A stretch of 7,795 nt of DNA. Source: an uncultured Pseudomonadota bacterium. GTDB taxonomy: Bacteria; SAR324; NAC60-12. Both the position numbers and the translations under genes were made by a program. The stretch lies in contig CAJXDX010000077.1 in NCBI GenBank assembly GCA_913052275.1, forward strand, positions 1 through 7,795. Direction: 5' to 3'. This document shows positions 1 through 6,421 of this stretch, one piece after another. Under the pieces are notes generated by a model. The model ran no database searches and had not been told where the DNA came from. It saw only the letters and a list, made by a program, of their open reading frames with translations. The first letter of the stretch is position 1. The number at the start of each line of letters is the position of its first letter.

Positions 1-26
1 ACTTCGATCAGAGATTCGTGAGTCAT
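1..26 (-). CDS. Partial CDS, N-terminus only (runs off the window edge)
   Basis: An ATG at 26 overlaps the TGA of the RraA-family gene (ATGA), and AAGGGA lies five bases before it on the coding strand, so a ninth gene begins here. Only MTHESLIE and the start of one more codon (GT) are visible. Coupling by overlap indicates the same operon. The opening residues would suit an ABC ATPase (many start with a short LIEV strand), which is the part of the importer missing here, but nine residues cannot identify a family. Confidence 0.6.
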
Positions 27-778
27 ATTTTCCCTTGGTTCTTGCTCCAAGCTTCATATTCCTTCTGCGCCTCTTCATTGAGAGGGTAGTATTTACGCAA
101 GTCTCCTCCCTCTGAAAGTTTGAGTTTTGAGAATTCTTCCCACTCCTTGTGCCCCCCTGCCCTTTCAAGCACAACATCTATTAGTTTTAATGGCACCACG
201 ACCGCACCATCATCATCTGCAACGATGATATCTCCAGGAAAAACAAGCCTGCCTCCACAGGCGATAGGATCATTTACGCAAAAGGGGAAAATTCCCGTCT
301 GGATATGATAATTAGGGGTAAATCCCCTCGACCAGATTCCAAGTCCTGTTTCAAGAATTTTTCTAGAATCCCGGATACAACCGTCCAGAACCACACCTTC
401 TCCACCCTTTCCATGAAAATAGGCAAGCATCATCTCTCCAAAAACACCACTACTCAAGTCTCCCCTAGCGTCTACCACAACCACATCACCAGCTTGAGCA
501 AGATAAAGAGCATGACGATGAAGCTGTTCCTCGACATTTTGATACTCCTCAGCATCTTGATAATAATCTTCTCGAATGGGCATGAATTGGAGAGTGATGG
601 CCGGCCCCCCAATTGTTTTACCAAGAGCACAGGATTTAGGCCCCATCATGAATGAATCCTTTATGCCAGCAATATGTTTGAGTTCTGCACTAATCGTGGC
701 AGCACCGATTTCTTTTAAAGCATCCACCTTGTTTCGGTCTGGTCTTTTCGGAAAGTCAGGATTGATTCGCATTTCCAT
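23..778 (-). CDS. RraA / HMG-aldolase family protein (4-hydroxy-4-methyl-2-oxoglutarate aldolase-like)
   Basis: A cytosolic protein of 251 residues with the RraA fold. Members include the RNase E regulator RraA and divalent-metal pyruvate aldolases that cleave 4-hydroxy-4-methyl-2-oxoglutarate and decarboxylate oxaloacetate. The active-site motif appears as E-x20-R-D: Glu115 in FGEMM, then Arg136-Asp137 in CIRD, the substrate and metal ligands in aldolases. VNDPIACGG near 168-176 and PGDIIVADDDGAVVVP near 181-196 are family signatures. The length matches HMG aldolases (about 230-240), not true RraA (about 160), so an aldolase or lyase is more likely than an RNase regulator. Start: ATG at 778 (MEMRINPDFP) fits aldolase alignments but lacks a ribosome binding site; TTG at 826 would add 16 residues and has GGA five bases upstream. 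Its TGA overlaps the next start by four bases. Confidence 0.82.
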   Translation of the reverse strand: MEMRINPDFPKRPDRNKVDALKEIGAATISAELKHIAGIKDSFMMGPKSCALGKTIGGPAITLQFMPIREDYYQDAEEYQNVEEQLHRHALYLAQAGDVVVVDARGDLSSGVFGEMMLAYFHGKGGEGVVLDGCIRDSRKILETGLGIWSRGFTPNYHIQTGIFPFCVNDPIACGGRLVFPGDIIVADDDGAVVVPLKLIDVVLERAGGHKEWEEFSKLKLSEGGDLRKYYPLNEEAQKEYEAWSKNQGKI

Positions 779-879
779 GGTGTGAAAAATAGTAGAGATT
801 CTGGAAGGGGATTTCCAATGTACCAAGTTTTTCCAGTAATTTCATTCAAATTAATAATTTTACAGATGAAACCTGGTGT

Positions 880-910
880 ATTATAGATAAAATTCCTCTT
901 TTATGACCAA
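880..910 (-). promoter_or_regulatory. Candidate internal promoter before the RraA-family gene
   Basis: The coding strand has a perfect TATAAT (880-885) in the gap after the esterase paralogue. The best -35 is TTGGTC (905-910), 19 bases upstream and matching only three positions. If used, transcription would start near 873, giving a leader of about 50 to 95 bases depending on the true start codon. A secondary promoter for the last genes is possible but weakly supported. Confidence 0.25.
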
Positions 911-1767
911 TGTTCAGGAAGAAGCGGCTCCCCTGTTTTGAGTTTATCCGCAATCCATTGAGCCTGACGAACTCCATCCCGAAAGCTGGAATGATAGGTA
1001 GTGCACCGATCAATCTCTCTTCCGAAGGCCGCCGCCAAGTCATCTCCATCTCCTTCAGACTCTTCCATCATCATTGTCGAAATAGACACCCATGGAGCAA
1101 AGTTCATGGGCTCAAAGTATTCTAACGTCGTCTCAACCTGTTTCCTAGATTTTGGAAAAGCCCTAAAATAGTCATTGAATTCTTCAAGAGGATAATGACT
1201 GCTTGTAGAGGCTTTTTGCAGAGATTTGTAAAACATAGAAGGAGTATAAAACAATGTAAGCGCCTGAGGACGCATTGCAGCAGTCCAGAAAGCCAGATCC
1301 CCACCCACCAGACTAATTCTACGATGATCTACTTCTTCACGAGTCAGGAGAAAATCCATTACTCTAAGACAATCACTAGCAATCTCGCGGTAAATATAAG
1401 TTTGAGGGGATTCAATGCCTTGTGTCAACAGTCCTGGATAGGAAGCAGCAAAGGGTTCATCAGAAAGCCTCTGTCCTCTATGACATAAAGCAATTGAAAT
1501 GTGATTGCAACGTTCCTCGAAAGGAGGGATGTGGACCACACTACCATAGTTGGGAAGACGGTAAATGACCGGAAAAGGTCCTTTTCCATGAGGAACGCAG
1601 TAATAAGCAAAAATTCGGTACCCTCCAAGACTCGTAAGTAGCAATCCGAACACCTTGCCTTCTGGAGTGGACCGAAGAGGGATTTCTGTGCATTCTGGTG
1701 CTGGTTCCACTCGAATGAGTTCCTGTTCCAATTGAAGCCAGTAGGAGCTGAAGTCTTCAGGTTTCAT
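901..1767 (-). CDS. Esterase-family paralogue lacking the nucleophile serine (possible pseudoenzyme)
   Basis: A 288-residue relative of the preceding esterase, aligning over its full length: KPEDFSSYW with KPDDFDIFW at the start, YPGLLTQ (110-116) with YPGLLTH, and YPLEEFNDYFRAFP (192-205) with the YPYEEINDYLRLHP signature. Where the esterase has the elbow GSSQG, this protein has GGDLA (155-159), so Asp157 replaces the catalytic serine. His259 may still occupy the base position; the acid is unclear within an acidic stretch at 235-243. The frame is open throughout and the gene keeps AGAGAG eight bases or so before its ATG, so it looks like a maintained protein rather than a pseudogene. Roles such as a regulatory or binding partner of the active esterase, or a changed chemistry using Asp157, are possible. 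It starts 38 bases after the esterase gene. Confidence 0.8.
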   Translation of the reverse strand: MKPEDFSSYWLQLEQELIRVEPAPECTEIPLRSTPEGKVFGLLLTSLGGYRIFAYYCVPHGKGPFPVIYRLPNYGSVVHIPPFEERCNHISIALCHRGQRLSDEPFAASYPGLLTQGIESPQTYIYREIASDCLRVMDFLLTREEVDHRRISLVGGDLAFWTAAMRPQALTLFYTPSMFYKSLQKASTSSHYPLEEFNDYFRAFPKSRKQVETTLEYFEPMNFAPWVSISTMMMEESEGDGDDLAAAFGREIDRCTTYHSSFRDGVRQAQWIADKLKTGEPLLPEHWS

Positions 1768-1805
1768 GTTTCTCTCTTATTTAGGAATCTGAAGTTTTCA
1801 CCCCT

Positions 1806-2732
1806 TTAGGTTTTCAACTGATTGTCAAAAAAGGTATCAACCACCTGGTCATGCACATGGTGATTTGCGTCATGTCCATGCCCATCATAAGCGTAAAGTT
1901 TCTTTTCAGGAGACTGAATTTTATCCATTAGAGGGTAGGCGGTTTCTGGAGGACATACATCATCCTGAAGTCCAATGTAGACGATGATAGGGCATTGAAT
2001 GCGGTCAGCGAAATTGATGCAATCATAGTAATTCCAGGTCTTGACCATCGCATCCCGGTTTTGGGGATGCAGACGGAGGTAGTCGTTGATTTCTTCGTAT
2101 GGATAGGTGCGTGTTAGATCGATAGCATCCACAACCCCAGTAAGGTAAGGTGCTCCTACAGATGCGGCCTTTACCTGAGGCCGTAAAGCAGCCGCCACCA
2201 GAGTCAAAGCACCTCCCTGACTGCTTCCCTGGATTCCTATCCGTTCAGAGTCTACTTCTGGTTGCTCTGTCAGGAAATCAATCACCCTGATTGCATCCAG
2301 ATAAAATCCCTGATAAGCATAACTTTGACGATCCACGAGGTTGTGGGTCAACAGCCCTGGATATCCAGGGTTGAACTGCCGGTTGCTCCTCAATTTGCCT
2401 CGTGGAGCGGCCCCGAAGGTAGCATAACCCTGTTCTGCATGAGCCTTAGGAAGAGTGGGTTCACTGATGTATCCCGGATAGAAGACTCTTGCCGGAAGAG
2501 GTCGCGGTCTCAAACGGGGAAGGCAATACCATCCAAACACTCTTAAAGAGTTCAGGCTATCATAATGCACCTCAAACACTTCAACCTGTTCGGTTGAACG
2601 CATGCTATCCAGAGTAAGCGATGCATTGAGAGGGATTTTGTCGGAACGTTCAAGAAGCTCACCCCAGAATATGTCAAAATCATCAGGTTTGATCACCTGA
2701 GTTCCGTATTTAGAAGGGTCACGTTGAGTCAC
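1806..2732 (-). CDS. Acetyl xylan esterase / cephalosporin-C deacetylase family hydrolase
   Basis: An alpha/beta hydrolase of the AXE1 family (carbohydrate esterase family 7 type), 308 residues, which normally removes acetyl groups from small sugars or short oligosaccharides in the cytosol. No signal peptide is present, matching action after import. The nucleophile elbow GSSQGG is at 169-174 with Ser171. The acid is probably Asp257 in GLQDDVCPPET, and the base His285 in DGHGH. FYPGY (84-88) corresponds to the oxyanion-hole segment, and YPYEEINDYLRLHP (210-223) is a family signature. The tail after the catalytic His is unusually rich in histidine (His287, 291, 292, 294). The first possible start is GTG at 2732 with no clear ribosome binding site; a GTG at 2696 (residue 13) would align with the start of the tandem relative. 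It follows the PLP enzyme gene by 73 bases. Confidence 0.88.
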   Translation of the reverse strand: MTQRDPSKYGTQVIKPDDFDIFWGELLERSDKIPLNASLTLDSMRSTEQVEVFEVHYDSLNSLRVFGWYCLPRLRPRPLPARVFYPGYISEPTLPKAHAEQGYATFGAAPRGKLRSNRQFNPGYPGLLTHNLVDRQSYAYQGFYLDAIRVIDFLTEQPEVDSERIGIQGSSQGGALTLVAAALRPQVKAASVGAPYLTGVVDAIDLTRTYPYEEINDYLRLHPQNRDAMVKTWNYYDCINFADRIQCPIIVYIGLQDDVCPPETAYPLMDKIQSPEKKLYAYDGHGHDANHHVHDQVVDTFFDNQLKT

Positions 2733-2763
2733 GAAGCTTTTTCAGAAAATTTGTGTGAAATTC

Positions 2764-2794
2764 ATTTAAGGAAACTTTTATGCTCGTTTGTCAA
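2764..2794 (-). promoter_or_regulatory. Weak candidate promoter before the active esterase gene
   Basis: The 73-base gap before the esterase contains a perfect TTGACA on the coding strand (2789-2794). The only -10-like hexamer, TTAAAT (2764-2769), is 19 bases away and matches at four of six positions. An internal promoter is possible but unproven; read-through from upstream is the simpler view. Confidence 0.2.
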
Positions 2795-2805
2795 TAAAGC
2801 CTTAG

Positions 2806-3912
2806 TCAACCAAGAACCTGCAAGAGTCGTTCGAGTACAATTTCAGATTCCCCATCTATTACGGTCATTGGATTCAGCAGCAAAGCATTCCCGTTTTCTG
2901 AAGGAGCTACTGCCACTCTTGGTTCCCCCTTCATCAGAGCATCAATCACTTCTTCTTTTGGCACTTCAACGGGTAATTCAACCCGTGTTCTAGGAACAGG
3001 CTGTCCTGCTTCATTGGGGTAATCCCGCTGGGCAAGGATCCCTTTCTTTCCATCAAGACCGCTGATCCAAAATTGAACCCGTTTTTCATAAGTTTGAAGC
3101 AGACTTTCATGATCGAGGTTAAGGTAACGTTCCACTGCGGCAAGTAGACCCATCATTTCCTCCTTGCCCACCTTCATTGGTCTCCCCACCCCATGGTAGG
3201 GAGCTCCGTAACCCCGAATTCGTTCAATCAGATCCTTACTCCCGAGAATAAGCCCTGAGGCCTGTGGACCGGCCAGATCCTTCCCTCCACTGAAGATCAC
3301 AAGATCAGCTCCTTGCTGAGTGAAATTCCATAGATTTGAAACCGGAGGAAGTTGAGCGGCAGCATCCACGATTACCGGAACCTTATGCTTGCCTGCAGAT
3401 CGAATCACGTCTTTCAGTGACAATTCGGAAGGATCGTTCATCGCCCCTTGAAACCAAAAAATTGCAACGGTTGCAGGACTGACCGCTCGTTCCAGATCTT
3501 CGATTTGAGTTCCTTCATTACTGCCTATTTCCACCATTTTGGCTCCGGCCTCTTGAACCGCATAATCATATGAATTACGATGCATCTTCTGCACGATTAC
3601 TTCGTTTGGAACTCCATTCAATTTGGAGAAATCCTCATATGCATCAGCAGTATGCCTGGAAATGCAGGCCGCAGTTGCAAGCAGTAATCCTGAAGCTGCA
3701 CCGCAACTTACATAGGCCGCTTCGTTGTGTGTCAATTCTGCGAGGCGTTCCCCAACACTCAATTGCAGTTGATGAAGATCCACAAACGAACCTGCCGCTT
3801 GATCCATGGCCTTTCGAACTTCCTCAGGCATGAGCGATCCGCCAAACATGGTCAAGGTTGCTTGGGCATTGATGATGGGTCGGATGCCAAGCGAGTCGTA
3901 AGACGAAGTCAT
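2806..3912 (-). CDS. SelA-like / DgaE-like PLP-dependent enzyme (aminotransferase class V fold)
   Basis: A 368-residue fold-type I PLP enzyme. The N-terminus YDSLGIRPIINAQATLTMFGG (5-25) and SLMPEEV (26-32) are hallmark features of the SelA-like family, which includes L-seryl-tRNA(Sec) selenium transferase and D-glucosaminate-6-phosphate ammonia-lyase (DgaE). The cofactor-binding Asp is probably Asp183 in IVDAAAQLPP, and the Schiff-base lysine is Lys211 in FSGGKDLAGPQASG. GVGRPMKVGKEE at 241-252 is also typical. It is shorter than true SelA (about 460 residues) and lies in a catabolic operon with no selC or selB, so a sugar-acid or amino-acid lyase is more likely than a tRNA enzyme. An elimination from a 2-amino sugar acid to a 2-keto-3-deoxy acid would link the esterase and the RraA-type aldolase; that is inference. 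The ATG at 3912 fits homologue length, though its ribosome binding site is weak. Confidence 0.85.
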   Translation of the reverse strand: MTSSYDSLGIRPIINAQATLTMFGGSLMPEEVRKAMDQAAGSFVDLHQLQLSVGERLAELTHNEAAYVSCGAASGLLLATAACISRHTADAYEDFSKLNGVPNEVIVQKMHRNSYDYAVQEAGAKMVEIGSNEGTQIEDLERAVSPATVAIFWFQGAMNDPSELSLKDVIRSAGKHKVPVIVDAAAQLPPVSNLWNFTQQGADLVIFSGGKDLAGPQASGLILGSKDLIERIRGYGAPYHGVGRPMKVGKEEMMGLLAAVERYLNLDHESLLQTYEKRVQFWISGLDGKKGILAQRDYPNEAGQPVPRTRVELPVEVPKEEVIDALMKGEPRVAVAPSENGNALLLNPMTVIDGESEIVLERLLQVLG

Positions 3913-3954
3913 GTTTTATATTTCAGTGGATGCATGATGGTGGATGACTTTTTA

Positions 3955-4470
3955 TCAATGTCGACCTTGAAGCAGTCCGACAGCATAAAATTCATATGAA
4001 GCCGCTTCATCAGGAAAATCCACCACATGGACTGTGAAGCGTGCCGGAACTCCATTTTCCGGACATTGTTCCTTGAAAAAATTTCGATACGCTTTCGCAT
4101 ATTCCGCACGCACCCTTTCTTGCTCTCGACGATATCCTGCAGGATCTGAAAGAGGGCTGGGCGTTTTGGGCTGTGCACCGAATGCATGGATTTCAATGAA
4201 GTCAATCTCCCCAATCGACTGACACAGTTCGGCTTCCTGCAACCACTGCTCCCAACAGCGAAATACCAATGGAACTTCGATCGAGGGTTCCATGCTGGTT
4301 ACCGTGTCCAGATTCAAAATCCCTGTGGCAGAATGGCCACCTGTCAATCCTGAAAAATGAATCCTAAGGTCTCCATCCATCTGCTCCTCTACTACCATCG
4401 CAGACAGGACAGGAGCCTCTCCTTCAAAGTAATAAGTCAGTTTTCCACGTTTTTTGATGTTGAACGGCAT
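3955..4470 (-). CDS. Hypothetical cytosolic protein, 171 residues, not recognised
   Basis: I do not recognise this family. There is no signal peptide or membrane segment, so it should be cytosolic. The N-terminal half looks beta-rich, with alternating hydrophobic strands (YYFEGEAPVLSAMVVEEQ at 13-30, LRIHFSG at 35-41) and a GGHSATGIL segment near 44-52. A conserved-looking centre IDFIEIHAFGAQP near 88-100 is followed by PLSDPAGYRREQERVRAEYAKAY near 105-127, a charged amphipathic helix, then a final strand region ARFTVHVVDFPDE near 142-154. The start ATG has AAAGG four bases upstream. It sits between the importer and the PLP enzyme, 42 bases before the latter, so a role in the same pathway is likely: an accessory, sensor or small enzyme. 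No catalytic motif is evident. Confidence 0.8.
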   Translation of the reverse strand: MPFNIKKRGKLTYYFEGEAPVLSAMVVEEQMDGDLRIHFSGLTGGHSATGILNLDTVTSMEPSIEVPLVFRCWEQWLQEAELCQSIGEIDFIEIHAFGAQPKTPSPLSDPAGYRREQERVRAEYAKAYRNFFKEQCPENGVPARFTVHVVDFPDEAASYEFYAVGLLQGRH

Positions 4471-4579
4471 AAGCCTTTAATTTAAGTTTTTTCCCTACTC
4501 CTGATCTGAGTTAATCGTTTGATGAAACTCATAGTTATCAATAATTTTTATCTTTTTGATTCATTTAAGAGATAGGATG
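4471..4579 (-). other. 109-base spacer between the transporter genes and the enzyme genes
   Basis: This is the longest gap inside the gene run. It is AT-rich and contains a hairpin (4507-4531) and, next to the following gene, AAAGG on the coding strand four bases before the ATG at 4470. I see no convincing promoter pair and no classical terminator, because no T-run follows the hairpin on the coding strand. It could be a site of RNA processing or pausing that lowers enzyme expression relative to the transporter. Confidence 0.35.
4507..4531 (-). repeat. Small imperfect hairpin between permease and hypothetical gene
   Basis: TGAGTT and AACTCA form a six-base stem. Inside it ATC and GAT can pair around a four-base loop, giving a nine-pair interrupted hairpin. 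It might be an RNA stabilising or processing structure, or a weak operator. It lacks the GC content and the T-tract of an intrinsic terminator. Confidence 0.3.
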
Positions 4580-5473
4580 CTAGTTCTTGACGGCGCCTGA
4601 AAGCAGGCCGCTCATGATGTATTTCTGAAAAAAGAGAGCAAATAATACCGGTGGGATGACTGCAAGTACTCCGGCTGCAATGATAGTGACATAATTGATA
4701 TCCCCAACCATGGTGGCAAACATAGCTGCAACCACAGTACTGGTAAAGGATTTTTCGGTTTCTGTAATCAGTAGCGCAAACAGGAATTCTCCCCAGGAAA
4801 GTAAAAATGCCAGAATTCCAGTGGTCACTAAACCAGGGAGGGATAATGGTAAAATAATCTTGTTGAGGACTTGAAAACGACTGCAGCCATCAATTCTTCC
4901 AGCATCCTCTAATTCAGATGGAATGGTTTTGAAATAAGCCTGAAGAAGCCAAATGACATAGGGTAAAACAAATGACATGTTGATGAATATAAGCGTGATT
5001 AACCTGTCATTCATTCCCATCTTTTTAGCAAACAATACGATTGGAATTGCAAGCGCCAGAGCAGGTACCAACCTGACCACTAGAATGGAGAACAAAAGGA
5101 AATATTTTCCTTTAAAATCCATCCTTGCAATGGGATAGGCAGCATAAGCTCCAAACAGGACACTAAAAAAAGAAACACTTAAAGCAATGATCAAACTATT
5201 TAAGAAGGATCGTAAATATATCCTTGCCTGATAAGACGAACTCTTTCCGTAGACAGAAACATAAGATTCATCATATATAGCTCCCATGAATATCTCACGG
5301 TAACTCTCCGTGCTGACTGGATTCGGGAACCATACAGGAGGTACCTTAAAGAGCTGGTTTTCCATCTGGAAACTGGAACTGACTAACCAGAGGAAGGGCC
5401 CGATAAACACGGTGAGGAAAACCGCGGATGCAAGATAAATCAGAATATAACGCTTTAATTTATTTCGCTTCAC
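4580..5473 (-). CDS. Carbohydrate ABC transporter permease, MalG/UgpE type
   Basis: The second membrane subunit of the importer, 297 residues, expected to pair with the MalF-type protein. Six membrane segments fall near 9-31, 90-114, 123-148, 158-180, 213-235 and 262-283. The EAA-type loop reads ELEDAGRIDG at 187-196 followed by LPLSLPG at 209-214, and the C-terminus has the MalG-like FFQKYIMSGLLSGAVK. The start codon is GTG inside the stop of the preceding permease; it is supported by GAGGTGA on the coding strand (5480-5486), a good Shine-Dalgarno seven bases away. No ATP-binding subunit follows directly, unlike in many MalEFGK or UgpBAEC loci. Confidence 0.92.
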   Translation of the reverse strand: MKRNKLKRYILIYLASAVFLTVFIGPFLWLVSSSFQMENQLFKVPPVWFPNPVSTESYREIFMGAIYDESYVSVYGKSSSYQARIYLRSFLNSLIIALSVSFFSVLFGAYAAYPIARMDFKGKYFLLFSILVVRLVPALALAIPIVLFAKKMGMNDRLITLIFINMSFVLPYVIWLLQAYFKTIPSELEDAGRIDGCSRFQVLNKIILPLSLPGLVTTGILAFLLSWGEFLFALLITETEKSFTSTVVAAMFATMVGDINYVTIIAAGVLAVIPPVLFALFFQKYIMSGLLSGAVKN

Positions 5474-6378
5474 TGCCGTTCACCTCGATCAAGAAATGAG
5501 TAAAAAAAGATTGCAAGAAAAAGTGTGATCAATCCCAAAATCATCGCCAGCGCACTTCCTGAACCAAAATCCAGTTTCTTAAATGTATTGATATAAATGC
5601 TCCATCCTAGAACCGCAGTCGATCTACCCGGTCCTCCTGAGGTTAAGACATAAATCAGGTCGAAGACTTTGAGGGCGAAAATCGTTTCGAATATCAATAC
5701 CACCGTCAAGGTTGGCCTGAGTAAAGGCAATGTAATGTTTAATGTTCTTTGCCATGCACTAGCTCCCTCAACCATTGCTGCTTCATGAAGAGTTTTGGAT
5801 ACCGTCTGCAATCCTGCAAGTATCAACAGTGTTGCTAAGGGTATGTTCTTCCAGGAATAGGCAATGACGACCCAAATCATTGCACTGGGCATGCTGCTTA
5901 ACCAGGCGACGTATTCGTCTATCAGGCCCCCCATGGAAAATAAAGCATTCATGACACCAAATGTAGGATGCAGCAACCACTTCCATAACAAGGCATTCAC
6001 AACATCTGGAATTGCCCAGGGTATGAGCAACAGAGCCCTTAGCCAGCCCCTACCTGGGAAATCCTGATCCAGTAACAAAGCCAGAAAAAAAGATACTGTG
6101 ATGATCACCCCTACAACACTGACGGCAAAAATTAAACTTGTCGTCAACGAGTCCCAGAATTTCTCATCAGTCAGAATTTTTTCATAATTCTGTAACCCAA
6201 CAAAAGGTTTCTTCGCACGTTTGAGTTTGTATCGATACAGGCTCAAATAAACAGCATAAATGATGGGTATCAGGACTGTAACCGTAAGGACAAATAGGGC
6301 TGGAGCACTAAAGATAAGTGCCAGTTTACCGGGAGAAATTTCTTTATTTTTAAGAATAATCATAGTCGATCGGGACAT
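5470..6378 (-). CDS. Carbohydrate ABC transporter permease, MalF/UgpA type
   Basis: One of the two inner-membrane subunits of the importer, 302 residues. Six hydrophobic segments are visible at about 20-46, 80-104, 113-133, 164-186, 222-244 and 275-295. The cytoplasmic EAA loop that docks the ATPase starts at Glu199-Ala-Ala, continues with the conserved Gly205, and ends with Leu-Pro at 217-218. The family signature TSGGP followed by T and AVL is at 247-256. It starts 43 bases after the binding-protein gene; the ATG at 6378 has only a weak ribosome binding site, and a second ATG five codons in (6363) is possible. Its TGA stop overlaps the next permease start by four bases (GTGA), so the two are probably translationally coupled and made in equal amounts. 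Confidence 0.92.
   Translation of the reverse strand: MSRSTMIILKNKEISPGKLALIFSAPALFVLTVTVLIPIIYAVYLSLYRYKLKRAKKPFVGLQNYEKILTDEKFWDSLTTSLIFAVSVVGVIITVSFFLALLLDQDFPGRGWLRALLLIPWAIPDVVNALLWKWLLHPTFGVMNALFSMGGLIDEYVAWLSSMPSAMIWVVIAYSWKNIPLATLLILAGLQTVSKTLHEAAMVEGASAWQRTLNITLPLLRPTLTVVLIFETIFALKVFDLIYVLTSGGPGRSTAVLGWSIYINTFKKLDFGSGSALAMILGLITLFLAIFFYSFLDRGERQ
5480..5486 (-). promoter_or_regulatory. Shine-Dalgarno site that decides the GTG start of the second permease
   Basis: The coding strand reads GAGGTGA, matching the anti-Shine-Dalgarno core, with a spacer of about six to seven bases to the GTG at 5473. It lies within the last codons of the upstream permease, and supports a GTG start overlapping that gene's TGA. 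Confidence 0.6.
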
Positions 6379-6421
6379 ACTTGCTGCATGCCCCGAATGA
6401 ATCCAATTAGCTTTTCATTGA

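Noticed and set aside
843..889. Inverted repeat AATTTTA/TAAAATT in the gap before the RraA-family gene
   Set aside because: The arms are seven bases of pure A/T in AT-rich DNA with a long loop, so chance is the likely cause.
1195..1488. Open frame on the plus strand inside the esterase paralogue
   Set aside because: It is antisense to a gene with clear homology, has no recognisable motif and no supporting ribosome binding site; the same holds for the other plus-strand frames (for example 305-655, 2262-2546, 3727-3999).
901..1767. Frameshifted or decayed esterase pseudogene
   Set aside because: The frame is continuous, the length is normal and the flanking signatures are retained; only the active-site residues differ.
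4507..4531. Intrinsic terminator after the permease gene
   Set aside because: The stem is AT-rich and interrupted, and no T-run follows it on the coding strand.
4538..4564. Eight-codon minus-strand frame (MNQKDKNY) in the 109-base gap
   Set aside because: It is too short, AT-rich and has no Shine-Dalgarno site; no leader-peptide logic is visible.
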